From an uncultured Verrucomicrobiota bacterium (GTDB lineage: Bacteria; Verrucomicrobiota; Kiritimatiellia; Kiritimatiellales; Pontiellaceae), in assembly GCA_913065005.1 (NCBI GenBank), contig CAJYAJ010000005.1, positions 1 through 50,738 of the forward strand: a stretch of DNA of 50,738 nucleotides, read 5' to 3'. Within the stretch, counting starts at the first letter, position 1, and each line of letters begins with the position of its first letter. The notes beneath the pieces are model-generated. The model saw only the letters and a program-made list of their open reading frames with translations. It had not been told where the DNA came from and did no database searches. Positions 9,500 to 17,477 of the stretch are shown in pieces. The translations under genes were made by a program, and so were the position numbers.

Positions 9500-9760
9500 A
9501 TGGATGATACGAATAGTCGGGCGATGGGGCTTCAGCCGTTACATGAAATCATGGATGAGCGGGGTTGGAGTAATCATGATATCGTTCGGGCGGCCCCGCC
9601 GGGATTTATTACGCATAAGCAGGTTCAGAAAGCGCGTAAGGGGCGGTGGTTGACTGCGAATATGCAACGTAAAATTGAGCAGGCAGTGAATGCGTGTGCG
9701 GCTCCTGATTCATATACGTTGGGGGAGCTGTTTACCTATCGGGGCAAACGAAAGTTGTAG
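9500..9760 (+). CDS. Small HTH-like protein of unknown function, upstream of uvrA
   Basis: 86 residues, not recognised as a named family. The stretch LHEIMDERGWSNHDIVRAA followed by ITHKQVQKARKGRWLT and NMQRKIEQAVNAC resembles a Cro/XRE-like helix-turn-helix with a basic recognition end. The C-terminus TLGELFTYRGKRKL is basic. A very good ribosome-binding site (GAGGAGG) precedes the ATG. Its stop is seven bases before the uvrA start, so the two are almost certainly co-transcribed and may be translationally coupled. It could be a DNA-binding regulator or a ribosome/nucleoid-associated protein. Confidence 0.7.
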   Translation: MDDTNSRAMGLQPLHEIMDERGWSNHDIVRAAPPGFITHKQVQKARKGRWLTANMQRKIEQAVNACAAPDSYTLGELFTYRGKRKL

Positions 9761-9767
9761 GAGTCGT

Positions 9768-12584
9768 GTGGCAAGGCAGTGGATTCAGGTAACGGGTGCT
9801 CGTGAGCATAATTTAAAGAACGTGGATGTGAAGTTGCCGCGCAATGAGCTGACGGTGATTACTGGCTTGAGTGGTTCGGGAAAGTCGTCGTTGGCGTTTG
9901 ATACGATTTATGCGGAGGGGCAGCGAAAATATGTGGAGAGCCTTTCGGCTTATGCGCGGCAATTTTTGGGACAGATGCAGAAGCCGGATGTGGATGGTAT
10001 TGAGGGGCTGTCTCCGGCGGTTTCGATTGAGCAGCGAACGGCGGGATCGAACCCGCGATCGATTGTGGCGACGACGACGGAGATTTATGATTATCTGAGG
10101 TTGCTGTTTGCGAGTATTGGGAAAGCGCATTGTTATGCGTGCGGGAAACCGGTGACGAGTCAGAGCGCGGAGGAGATGGTTGAACAGTTGATGGCGTTGG
10201 ATTCGGGTCGTCGATTAATGATTCTTGCGCCGCTTGTTCGGGGGCGCAAGGGGGAACATGTAGAGGTGTTTGAACAGGCGCGGCGGCGTGGTTTTGTGCG
10301 TGCGCGTGTGGATGGTGATTTGGTTGAGTTGGAATCGGTTCCGAAGCTGGCGAAGACGCGGAAGCATTCGATTGAGGCGGTGGTGGATCGGTTGGTGATG
10401 GATGCGGAGGTGCGTTCGCGGTTGACGGATTCGGTGGAGTTGGCGTTGAGGGAGGGCCATGGCTTGATGGTGGCGTTGGTGGAGATGCCAGATGGGGCTT
10501 GGGAGGAGCATGCGTATTCGGAGCAGAATGCGTGTACGGATTGTGAGATTAGTTTTGATCCGTTTGAGGCTCGTCATTTTTCGTTTAATAGTCCGTATGG
10601 GGCGTGTACGACGTGTCATGGGTTGGGGACGCAGTTAATTTTTGATGAGAGTTTGATGGTGCCGGATCGATCGGTGGCTTGGACGAAGGCGATTCATCCG
10701 CTGCGGTATGGGGGCCGGCGGGTGGTGATTTATTATAAGAAGTTGTTGGAGGGGTTGTCGCAGGCATATGGAATTGATGCGAATGTGCCGTATGAGGCGT
10801 TGTCGGATGAATTTCGGGAGGTGTTGTTGCGGGGATCGGGTTCGGTGGAGATCGAATATTATATGCGCCGTCGGTTGCAAAGACGTCCGTTTGAGGGTGT
10901 GATTCCGATGCTAATGCGGCGGCTGGAGGATAATGAGAGTGAGGGGATGAGTCATTGGTTGCGGGACTATATGATTCGTCAGGCGTGTCCGGGTTGTGCG
11001 GGGGCTCGATTGCAGCCGGCGGTGTTGGCGTGTCGGGTTCAGGGGCGAAATATTCGGGAGATTATTGGGGATTCTGTATGGGATGCGGCGCACTTCTTTG
11101 AGGGGTTGAGGTTGTCGGATCAGGAGGAGTGGATTACGCGGGATATTTTGAAAGAGATCCGTTCGCGATTGGGTTTTATGGTGGATGTGGGTTTGGATTA
11201 TCTGACGTTGGATCGGGAGAGTGGTTCGTTGTCGGGTGGGGAGGCGCAGCGGATTCGGTTGGCTACGCAAATTGGTGCGGGGTTGGTGGGGGTTGTTTAT
11301 GTGTTGGATGAGCCGAGTATTGGGTTGCATCAGCGAGATAATGATCGATTGATTCAGACGTTGCGTGAGTTGCGTGATTTGGGCAATACAGTGATTGTGG
11401 TTGAGCATGATGAGCAGACGATTCGGACGGCGGATTATGTGATCGATATGGGGCCGTTGGCTGGCTTTGAGGGGGGCGAGGTTGTTTTTGCGGGTCCGAC
11501 GAAAAAATTGTTAGAGGCGGATACATTGACGGCGGCTTATTTGCGTGGAGATCGAGTGGTGGAGGTGCCGGCAAGGCGGAATCGTTCGAAGCGGGGTTGG
11601 TTGGAGTTGAAGGGGGCTACGGCGAATAATTTAAAGCGGGTGAATGCAAAGTTTCCCATCGGTTTGTTTACGTGTGTTACGGGGGTTTCTGGAAGTGGGA
11701 AGAGTACGCTTGTTGATCAAACGTTGAAGCGGATTTTGGGGCAGCATTTCAATGGGTCGAAGGATTTGCCGGGGGCGTATAAGGAGGTGCGGGGGTTGGA
11801 TCTGGCGGATAAGATGATTGTGATTGATCAGTCGCCGATTGGGCGAACTCCGCGGTCGAATCCGGCGACGTATACGGGTGCATTTACGGAGGTTCGGACG
11901 CTTTTTGCGTCGTTGCCGGCGTCAAAAATACGGGGCTATAAGCCGGGTCGCTATAGCTTTAATGTGAAGGGGGGGCGTTGTGAACGGTGTAAGGGCGATG
12001 GGATTCTAAAGATTGAGATGCATTTTTTACCGGATGTGTATGTGCCGTGTGAGCAGTGTCAGGAGAAGCGATATAATCGGGAAACGTTGGAAGTCACGTA
12101 TAAGGGATTAAATATTTCGGAAGTGCTTAGTTTGAGCATTCAGGAGGCGACGGATTATTTTGAGGCGGTTCCAAAAATTGCTCGAAAATTACAGATGTTA
12201 TGTGAGGTGGGTCTGGGGTACTTGAAGTTGGGTCAGCCGGCAACGACGTTGTCGGGTGGTGAGGCGCAGCGGGTGAAGTTGGCAAGTGAGTTGAGCAAGC
12301 GCTCAACGGGACGCACGATCTATATTCTTGATGAGCCGACGACGGGGTTGCATTTTGCGGATGTGCATAAACTGCTCGAGGTGCTGGAACGGTTGCGAGA
12401 TGAGGGAAATACGGTCATTGTGATTGAACATAATCTGGATATGATTAAGCGGGCTGACTATGTGGTGGATATGGGGCCGGGTGGCGGCATCAATGGGGGT
12501 CGTTTGGTGGCGAGTGGTACTCCTGAACAGGTGGCAGCTTGCGAGGCTTCTTATACGGGTCAGTATTTGAAAGAGTTACTTTAA
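9768..12584 (+). CDS. uvrA: Excinuclease ABC subunit A
   Basis: 938 residues, family length about 940. UvrA recognises bulky DNA damage and loads UvrB in nucleotide excision repair. Two ABC ATPase modules are visible: Walker A GLSGSGKSS near the N-terminus and GVSGSGKST in the second half, with LSGGEAQR signatures and LDEPSIGLH / LDEPTTGLH Walker B regions. Zinc-finger cysteine pairs are seen in CTDC...CTTC and CERC...CEQC. The GTG at 9768, four bases after AGGAG, gives MARQWIQVTGAREHNLKNVD, the canonical N-terminus; the longer frame from 9690 is rejected. Its TAA shares four bases with the convergent pdxB stop. Confidence 0.98.
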   Translation: MARQWIQVTGAREHNLKNVDVKLPRNELTVITGLSGSGKSSLAFDTIYAEGQRKYVESLSAYARQFLGQMQKPDVDGIEGLSPAVSIEQRTAGSNPRSIVATTTEIYDYLRLLFASIGKAHCYACGKPVTSQSAEEMVEQLMALDSGRRLMILAPLVRGRKGEHVEVFEQARRRGFVRARVDGDLVELESVPKLAKTRKHSIEAVVDRLVMDAEVRSRLTDSVELALREGHGLMVALVEMPDGAWEEHAYSEQNACTDCEISFDPFEARHFSFNSPYGACTTCHGLGTQLIFDESLMVPDRSVAWTKAIHPLRYGGRRVVIYYKKLLEGLSQAYGIDANVPYEALSDEFREVLLRGSGSVEIEYYMRRRLQRRPFEGVIPMLMRRLEDNESEGMSHWLRDYMIRQACPGCAGARLQPAVLACRVQGRNIREIIGDSVWDAAHFFEGLRLSDQEEWITRDILKEIRSRLGFMVDVGLDYLTLDRESGSLSGGEAQRIRLATQIGAGLVGVVYVLDEPSIGLHQRDNDRLIQTLRELRDLGNTVIVVEHDEQTIRTADYVIDMGPLAGFEGGEVVFAGPTKKLLEADTLTAAYLRGDRVVEVPARRNRSKRGWLELKGATANNLKRVNAKFPIGLFTCVTGVSGSGKSTLVDQTLKRILGQHFNGSKDLPGAYKEVRGLDLADKMIVIDQSPIGRTPRSNPATYTGAFTEVRTLFASLPASKIRGYKPGRYSFNVKGGRCERCKGDGILKIEMHFLPDVYVPCEQCQEKRYNRETLEVTYKGLNISEVLSLSIQEATDYFEAVPKIARKLQMLCEVGLGYLKLGQPATTLSGGEAQRVKLASELSKRSTGRTIYILDEPTTGLHFADVHKLLEVLERLRDEGNTVIVIEHNLDMIKRADYVVDMGPGGGINGGRLVASGTPEQVAACEASYTGQYLKELL

Positions 12585-13735
12585 AAGCAGATTCGGAAAC
12601 CTAGTTGACTTAGTTTGTGTTCGGTTTGTTCGGTTGCGTTATGTAGTCGAAGTTGAGTGGCGTTAAATTCTCGGCGAAGGGGATAGTTTTTGCGTAGTTG
12701 ATCGAAGTGAATGGCGCGTTCGATTTCATCGATGGGTAGGTTGGAGCGTAGTTGCTGATCGTCGTGCTCGATGGAATAGACGGTTTGTATGATATGGTGA
12801 AGTAGGGCTTCTTCGGTTTCAAAAGGATTTGCATCGATTTCGAGATAGGGAATGGGTGCTTCGGGTATATCGGCTTCATAATCCCAGCGGGGGGTGAGGT
12901 TGTATTTCTTGCAGAGGGCTTGGTAGCAAGCGAGGGTTCCGTTGAATTTTCCTTCAAAGGAGTGTCCGGCAATGTGGGGGGTGGCGAGGGAGGCTTGTTG
13001 GATGCAGTCGGGTCTGATTTGGGGTTCGGGATTCCAGACATCTAGTACGGATGCTGTTAGCATGTGTTGCTCTTGGGTATGAAGCCATGTGTCATAATCA
13101 CAGATGCCACCTCGGGCGGCGTTCATGAAGATGGCACAGGGCTTTAGGGATTCAAAAAAATCGTATGAGGCAAGATGAGCGGTTGGCCAACTGCCTTCTT
13201 TGGTGAGGGGGGTGTGTAGGGTTACAATATCGCATTCGGGCAAGAGGGATGGTAGAGGGGTTTGGGGGAAGGCAGGTTCTTGTGCGGCTCGTGGGGGGTC
13301 ATTTTGAAGGATATTTAGTTGGAGGGCGTGGGCTTTTTTGATGACCGCACGACCGACATTTCCGCAGCCAATGATGCCGATGGTTTTTTGGTTGAGGGAA
13401 AAGGATTTTTTTTGGGTGAGATGAAGGAGTGCGGCGGTTATGTATTCGGCGACGCTGTTGGCATTGCATCCGGGTGCTGCACTCCAGCTGATGTGGTTTT
13501 GATCGAGCCAATCGGTATCAAGATGATCGGTTCCGGCAGTAGCGGTTCCGACAAATTGAACGGGGGTTCCTTCTAGGAGTGCGGCATCGACTTTTGTTTT
13601 AGAGCGAATGATGAGGGCGTCGGTTTGTAGCAGGTGTTCGCGGGTTATGTCCCGATCGGGCCAAACGGTACATTCGCCAAGGGTTTGGAAGGCTGATTTT
13701 CCAGAAAGAACGGTTTCTGCACAAACAATATTCAT
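12581..13735 (-). CDS. pdxB: Erythronate-4-phosphate dehydrogenase
   Basis: 384 residues, matching PdxB (about 380). D-2-hydroxyacid dehydrogenase superfamily; oxidises 4-phosphoerythronate in the DXP-dependent pyridoxal phosphate pathway. Visible are the N-terminal catalytic-domain start MNIVCAETVLSGKSAF, FVGTATAGTDHLD, APGCNANSVAEYITAAL, the NAD-binding GIIGCGNVGRAV, the catalytic Arg region NAARGGICD and the catalytic His in TPHIAGHSFEGK. The C-terminal extra domain fits PdxB rather than SerA. It is convergent with uvrA with a four-base TTAA overlap at the stops. No other pdx gene is near. Confidence 0.9.
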   Translation of the reverse strand: MNIVCAETVLSGKSAFQTLGECTVWPDRDITREHLLQTDALIIRSKTKVDAALLEGTPVQFVGTATAGTDHLDTDWLDQNHISWSAAPGCNANSVAEYITAALLHLTQKKSFSLNQKTIGIIGCGNVGRAVIKKAHALQLNILQNDPPRAAQEPAFPQTPLPSLLPECDIVTLHTPLTKEGSWPTAHLASYDFFESLKPCAIFMNAARGGICDYDTWLHTQEQHMLTASVLDVWNPEPQIRPDCIQQASLATPHIAGHSFEGKFNGTLACYQALCKKYNLTPRWDYEADIPEAPIPYLEIDANPFETEEALLHHIIQTVYSIEHDDQQLRSNLPIDEIERAIHFDQLRKNYPLRREFNATQLRLHNATEQTEHKLSQLGFRICF

Positions 13736-13767
13736 GGGGGTTCGTTTCGTTGAAAGAGTCGGTTTTT

Positions 13768-14118
13768 TTAATTTTTTTGATTTCGTTTTTGATCAAGCCA
13801 CTTGCGAAATTCTTTATCTTTTTCAGCGGGATGCTGCTGAGAGTGTTGGTGGTGACGACCGTGTGTTGCATTCTTTTTCCATAAATGAGTGAACCAAAAT
13901 TTTGCGGTTGCAACTAATATAAGCAAGAAGGTGAGTAGAGCTGTGATAAGCGCACAAATGATTCCTTTTTGTTGATATATTCCGGTTCCATCTTCTTGAG
14001 AAAAGAAGGAGAGAGAAATGAGTGAACCGGAAACAAAAATAATAATGCAGACAAATGAGGCAACGGGATCGGGTCTCATTGTGAAGTGGGGTACTTTACC
14101 TTTAGGAGTCATACTCAT
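13768..14118 (-). CDS. Small membrane protein of unknown function
   Basis: 116 residues, not recognised. Two hydrophobic segments (about residues 18-40 and 52-75) are followed by a basic, His/Gln/Lys-rich tail (HGRHHQHSQQH region). It lies 32 bases upstream of pdxB on the same strand and could share its transcript. No clear ribosome-binding site precedes ATG 14118 or the alternative ATG at 14112, so the start is uncertain. Confidence 0.55.
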   Translation of the reverse strand: MSMTPKGKVPHFTMRPDPVASFVCIIIFVSGSLISLSFFSQEDGTGIYQQKGIICALITALLTFLLILVATAKFWFTHLWKKNATHGRHHQHSQQHPAEKDKEFRKWLDQKRNQKN

Positions 14119-14242
14119 ATTTCAGACTAGCATAGAAAAAATAAAACGAATTTGAAGCGGTAATTAGATTTTTATTTTTGGTCAGATTGATACCTTTCAC
14201 CTGCTTTGCACTATTTCGAGTGAAGGCGGAGGTCTATTTATA

Positions 14243-15025
14243 ATGGATTGGTTTAAAATAAGTTTACTGGCTGTTATTCAGGGGATTACGGAGTTTCTTC
14301 CTGTGAGTAGTTCGGGTCATTTAGTTATATTTAAGCATGTGGTTGGCTTGGACGTTGTTTCGGGTGCGACCTTGGAAATTGTATTACATGCGGGCACATT
14401 GGTTTCTATTTTAATTTTTTATCGCAAACGAATTGGGGCGTTGTTGCGTGGGTTTATTTCGGGAGAGCATGCGTCTCGGCGGTATGGCGGGTTGGTTGTT
14501 GTGGGGATTTTGCCTGCGATTTTGCTCGGTTTATTTGCGCGGCATGGCTTGGAACGGTTGTATGAGCGTCCGGTTTGGGCGGGACTTTTTCTACTGGTTA
14601 CGGGCGGATATCTGCTAGGGACAAGTGGTGTTAAAGCCACATCGGGTACGTTGCGACCTGTATCGGCTGTCTGGATTGGGTTGGCGCAGATGGTTGCTTT
14701 GTTGCCGGGTATTAGTCGGTCTGGATCAACGATCTGTACAGCGCGTCTATTTGGGATTGCACCGAAAAAGGCGGCTGAATTTTCTTTTCTGATGTCGATC
14801 CCTTTGTTGGCGGGGGTTGTGCTTTATGAGGGGGTTCGTTGGATTCGTTCGGATGCGATTGCTTGGGTTGATGGATGGGCGTTGGGATGGGGATTTATTT
14901 TATCGGCGGCGGTGGGCTATGGGGCACTTCATTGGTTGGTGTCTATGCTGGAGCGGGGTCGATTTTGGCATTTTGGCATCTATTGTTTGGTGGTGGGTTC
15001 GATCAGTCTTTGGTTATTACGTTAA
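14243..15025 (+). CDS. uppP: Undecaprenyl-diphosphatase
   Basis: 260 residues, BacA/UppP family polytopic membrane protein. Removes a phosphate from undecaprenyl diphosphate to recycle the lipid carrier of cell wall and LPS synthesis; some bacitracin resistance follows from high levels. The two signature motifs are present: QGITEFLPVSSSGH (about residues 12-25) and PGISRSGST (about 154-162). The start follows GGCGGAGG. It precedes the riboflavin operon but has its own transcript unless it reads into the riboswitch promoter region. Confidence 0.95.
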   Translation: MDWFKISLLAVIQGITEFLPVSSSGHLVIFKHVVGLDVVSGATLEIVLHAGTLVSILIFYRKRIGALLRGFISGEHASRRYGGLVVVGILPAILLGLFARHGLERLYERPVWAGLFLLVTGGYLLGTSGVKATSGTLRPVSAVWIGLAQMVALLPGISRSGSTICTARLFGIAPKKAAEFSFLMSIPLLAGVVLYEGVRWIRSDAIAWVDGWALGWGFILSAAVGYGALHWLVSMLERGRFWHFGIYCLVVGSISLWLLR

Positions 15026-15055
15026 TGTGATGGTAATGATTGAATTCAATTCTGC

Positions 15056-15084
15056 TTGCCCAGACTCTCGCATTTATCCATATT
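15056..15084 (+). promoter_or_regulatory. Probable promoter of the riboflavin operon
   Basis: TTGCCC (15056-15061), exactly 17 bases, then CATATT (15079-15084). Each box matches the sigma-70 consensus at four of six positions. The predicted transcription start, about seven bases after the -10 box, falls at about 15091, the first base of the FMN riboswitch. A perfect palindrome ATTGAATTCAAT (15039-15050) lies just upstream and could be an additional site. Confidence 0.6.
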
Positions 15085-15090
15085 TTGCGA

Positions 15091-15211
15091 ATCTTCAGGG
15101 CAGGGTGTAATTCCCGACCGGCGGTAAAAGTCCGCGAGCGAGGCGCTAAGAGCTGAGCATGATGCAGTGCAATTCTGCAGCCGACCGTATAGTCTGGATG
15201 GAAGAAGATAG
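15091..15211 (+). promoter_or_regulatory. FMN riboswitch (RFN element)
   Basis: The conserved aptamer blocks appear in order: ATCTTCAGGGCAGGGTG, then AATTCCCGACCGGCGGTAAA, GTCCGCGAGC, a variable stem with AATTCTGCAGCCGACCG, and TATAGTCTGGATGGAAGAAGAT. Binding of FMN represses riboflavin genes by early termination or by hiding the ribosome-binding site. It lies 80 bases before ribBA, the first gene of the operon. Confidence 0.95.
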
Positions 15212-15237
15212 TGCAAGGTTTGTGTTTCTCGATGGAA

Positions 15238-15270
15238 CACGCCCTGAAGGCTTGCTGTATTTAGGGTGTG
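15238..15270 (+). promoter_or_regulatory. Hairpin between the FMN aptamer and ribBA
   Basis: CACGCCCT (15238-15245) pairs with AGGGTGTG (15263-15270), eight pairs including one G-U. There is no T run after it, so it is not a normal intrinsic terminator. The ribosome-binding GGAG (15282-15285) lies outside the stem. It is a candidate part of the expression platform, more likely acting at translation than termination. Confidence 0.45.
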
Positions 15271-15290
15271 AAATGAGTTTTGGAGAAGAC

Positions 15291-16496
15291 ATGAATCAAT
15301 CGCCATTTGATCCAATAGATGAGGTGATCGAGGCCTTTGCAAACGGTGAAATCGTTGTGATGAGTGACGATGAGGATCGTGAAAATGAGGGCGACTTAAT
15401 CTGTGCGGCCGAGAAGGTTACCCCTGAAATCATCAATTTCATGATTACGCATGCGCGTGGTTTGGTGTGTGTGCCGATGGAGGAGGGGCGTTTACGGGAG
15501 TTGGGCCTTTCGCGGATGACGCCTGCGCATGCGTCGGATAAGTATCACACTGCTTTTATGGATTCGGTTGATGTGCGTGAGGGGACGACCACGGGCATCA
15601 GTGCTTCGGATCGGGCTGCGACGGTATTGGCTTTGATGGATGTGCAGAGTGGTGCTCAAGATTTTATTAAGCCGGGTCATTTATTTCCTTTAAAAGCGGT
15701 AAAGGGGGGCGTGCTGGAGCGGGCGGGCCATACAGAAGGAACGGTTGATTTGGCGCGTATTTGCGGATTAAAGCCGGCGGGTGTGATTTGTGAAATCCTG
15801 AAGGAGGATGGCGCGATGATGCGGTTAGAAGATTTGCGATCATTTTCGAATGAACATGGTTTAAAAATGACGTCGGTGGCGGAGATTGTGAAGTATCGTC
15901 ATCGTTATGAAAAACTAATTTCGTTGGAGCGGGAGATTCAATTGCCGACACAGGCGGGTGCTTTTCGGTTGAGGTTGTATAGTTCGAAGGCGGATCAGAA
16001 AGATCATTTGGCGTTGGTGTGCGGTGAGTCGGATGGAAAGAAACTTCCGTTGGTTCGGGTGCATAGCGAATGCATGACGGGGGATATTTTCCATTCCATG
16101 CGTTGCGATTGCGGATCGCAATTAGAGGCATCCATGCAGGAAATCCAGGCGTATGGATATGGGGCGGTGGTCTATGCTCGACAGGAGGGTCGGGGTATCG
16201 GATTGGCGAAGAAGCTTCATGCGTATGAATTACAGGAGCAGGGGTTGGATACGGTTGAAGCGAATCATGAGTTGGGGTTTGATGCAGATGAGCGGGATTA
16301 TGGTATTTCAGCGCAAATTTTGCGGGATCTCAAGATGGAGCGGGTGAAGTTGTTAACGAATAATCCTGCTAAAATTTTGGGGTTAGAGGTGTATGGTATT
16401 GAGGTGGATGAGCGGGTTTCTTTGATCTTGCCTCCGTCTGAGTATAACGGGTTTTATATGGCGACCAAGCGCGATAAAATGGGACATATCATTTAA
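15291..16496 (+). CDS. ribBA: Bifunctional DHBP synthase / GTP cyclohydrolase II
   Basis: 401 residues. The N-terminal RibB half makes 3,4-dihydroxy-2-butanone 4-phosphate from ribulose 5-phosphate: DDEDRENEGDLI acidic loop, HARGLVCVPM and HTEGTVDLARICGL. The C-terminal RibA half opens GTP: zinc cysteines in HSECMTGDIFHSMRCDCGSQ, then ARQEGRGIGLAKK and LLTNNPAK. Both active sites look intact. ATG 15291 is five bases after GGAG; longer in-frame starts at 15159 and 15273 would run back into the riboswitch. First gene of an FMN-controlled operon with ribH, nusB, ribD and ribE. Confidence 0.96.
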   Translation: MNQSPFDPIDEVIEAFANGEIVVMSDDEDRENEGDLICAAEKVTPEIINFMITHARGLVCVPMEEGRLRELGLSRMTPAHASDKYHTAFMDSVDVREGTTTGISASDRAATVLALMDVQSGAQDFIKPGHLFPLKAVKGGVLERAGHTEGTVDLARICGLKPAGVICEILKEDGAMMRLEDLRSFSNEHGLKMTSVAEIVKYRHRYEKLISLEREIQLPTQAGAFRLRLYSSKADQKDHLALVCGESDGKKLPLVRVHSECMTGDIFHSMRCDCGSQLEASMQEIQAYGYGAVVYARQEGRGIGLAKKLHAYELQEQGLDTVEANHELGFDADERDYGISAQILRDLKMERVKLLTNNPAKILGLEVYGIEVDERVSLILPPSEYNGFYMATKRDKMGHII

Positions 16497-16508
16497 TAGG
16501 AGTATGGG

Positions 16509-17018
16509 GTGAAGGGGATTCAAGAAAAGATAGCTCCGATTGCAGACCTTGAGGTGCATCAGCGGATCGGTAAGCTAGATGGATCTGGGTTGCGTTTCGG
16601 TTTGGTTGTGGCTCGGTTTAACGATCAATTAACCGATGTGTTGGCGCGTGAGGCGCTTCGGGCTTTAGAAGCGTGTGGAGTTAAGTCGAATCAAATCGAG
16701 CTGGTACGGGTGCCGGGTGCGTATGAAGTGCCGGTGGTGATCGAGAAGATGGCAGCGGGTGGAAAGTTTGATGCGTTGATTGCATTGGGTGTAGTGGTTG
16801 AGGGCGAGACGCAGCATGCGCAGATGATTATTGAGACGACGGGAGCATCGTTTTTAGAAACCGCTTGCCGGCACGATATTGCTGTGATCAATGAGATTGT
16901 GGGAGCGCGGACTTGGGAGCAGGCTGAAGTGCGTTGTCTTGCGGGTCAATCAAGCCGGGGTTGGTATGCAGGATTAGCTGCAGTGGAGACCGCACAGGTG
17001 TTGCGGTTGGTTGGATAA
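16509..17018 (+). CDS. ribH: 6,7-dimethyl-8-ribityllumazine synthase
   Basis: 169 residues with GTG start behind TAGGAG. Joins the RibA/D pyrimidine product and the RibB butanone phosphate to give lumazine; forms large icosahedral or pentameric assemblies in the family. Motifs: LVVARFNDQLTDVL substrate region, VRVPGAYEVPVV, ALGVVVEGETQH with the catalytic histidine region. The first 20 or so residues are an extension before the core starts at LRFGLVV. It is 12 bases after ribBA in the riboflavin operon. Confidence 0.95.
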   Translation: MKGIQEKIAPIADLEVHQRIGKLDGSGLRFGLVVARFNDQLTDVLAREALRALEACGVKSNQIELVRVPGAYEVPVVIEKMAAGGKFDALIALGVVVEGETQHAQMIIETTGASFLETACRHDIAVINEIVGARTWEQAEVRCLAGQSSRGWYAGLAAVETAQVLRLVG

Positions 17019-17021
17019 ATC

Positions 17022-17477
17022 ATGAAACAGTCTTCTTTACAGGGGCGTCGGCAGACGCGTGAATGGATTATCCAGTTTTTGTTTCAGCAAGATTTTAATC
17101 CCGAACCGATCGATCAAGCGTTGTCTTATTTTTGGGAGGAGAAGGCTCCGGTGGAACGTGAGCAGTTGTTTGCGGAGCGGATGATTCGGGGTGTCATTGA
17201 GCATCAGCGGGCATTGGATGAGATGCTGTCTCAGTATGCAAAGAACTGGAGCTCAGATCGCTTGGCGGCAGTTGATCGAACGGTGATGCGTCTGGCCCTC
17301 TATGAAATGCTGCATTGTGATGATACGCCGCCGGTAGTAGCGATTAATGAGGCGGTTCATTTTGCGAAAGATTTAAGTAGTTTTCAGTCAGGGCGGTTTG
17401 TGAATGGAGTGTTGGATCGCATTCGGAAGGAGCTGGATCGACCGGCTCGAACGCCGAATCGACCTACGGAAGAATGA
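17022..17477 (+). CDS. nusB: Transcription antitermination protein NusB
   Basis: 151 residues, all-helical NusB family: RRQTREWIIQFLFQQDF at the N-terminus and the C-terminal VVAINEAVHFAKDLSS...FVNGVLDRI. With NusE (S10) it binds boxA RNA for rRNA antitermination. It starts three bases after ribH, and ribH-nusB is a common pairing in bacteria. Here it lies inside the FMN-regulated transcript, so its level may follow flavin status unless an internal promoter exists. Its last bases overlap ribD by ATGA. Confidence 0.93.
   Translation: MKQSSLQGRRQTREWIIQFLFQQDFNPEPIDQALSYFWEEKAPVEREQLFAERMIRGVIEHQRALDEMLSQYAKNWSSDRLAAVDRTVMRLALYEMLHCDDTPPVVAINEAVHFAKDLSSFQSGRFVNGVLDRIRKELDRPARTPNRPTEE

Noticed and set aside
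9690-9767. Extended N-terminus of UvrA
   Set aside because: It lies inside the upstream small gene; GTG 9768 gives the canonical UvrA start.
14119-14242. Possible small gene or RNA between the membrane protein and uppP
   Set aside because: No open frame or stable hairpin was found; likely promoters only.
15159-15290. Extended N-terminus of RibBA
   Set aside because: These bases belong to the FMN riboswitch and its expression platform; ATG 15291 has a ribosome-binding site and gives the normal RibB start.
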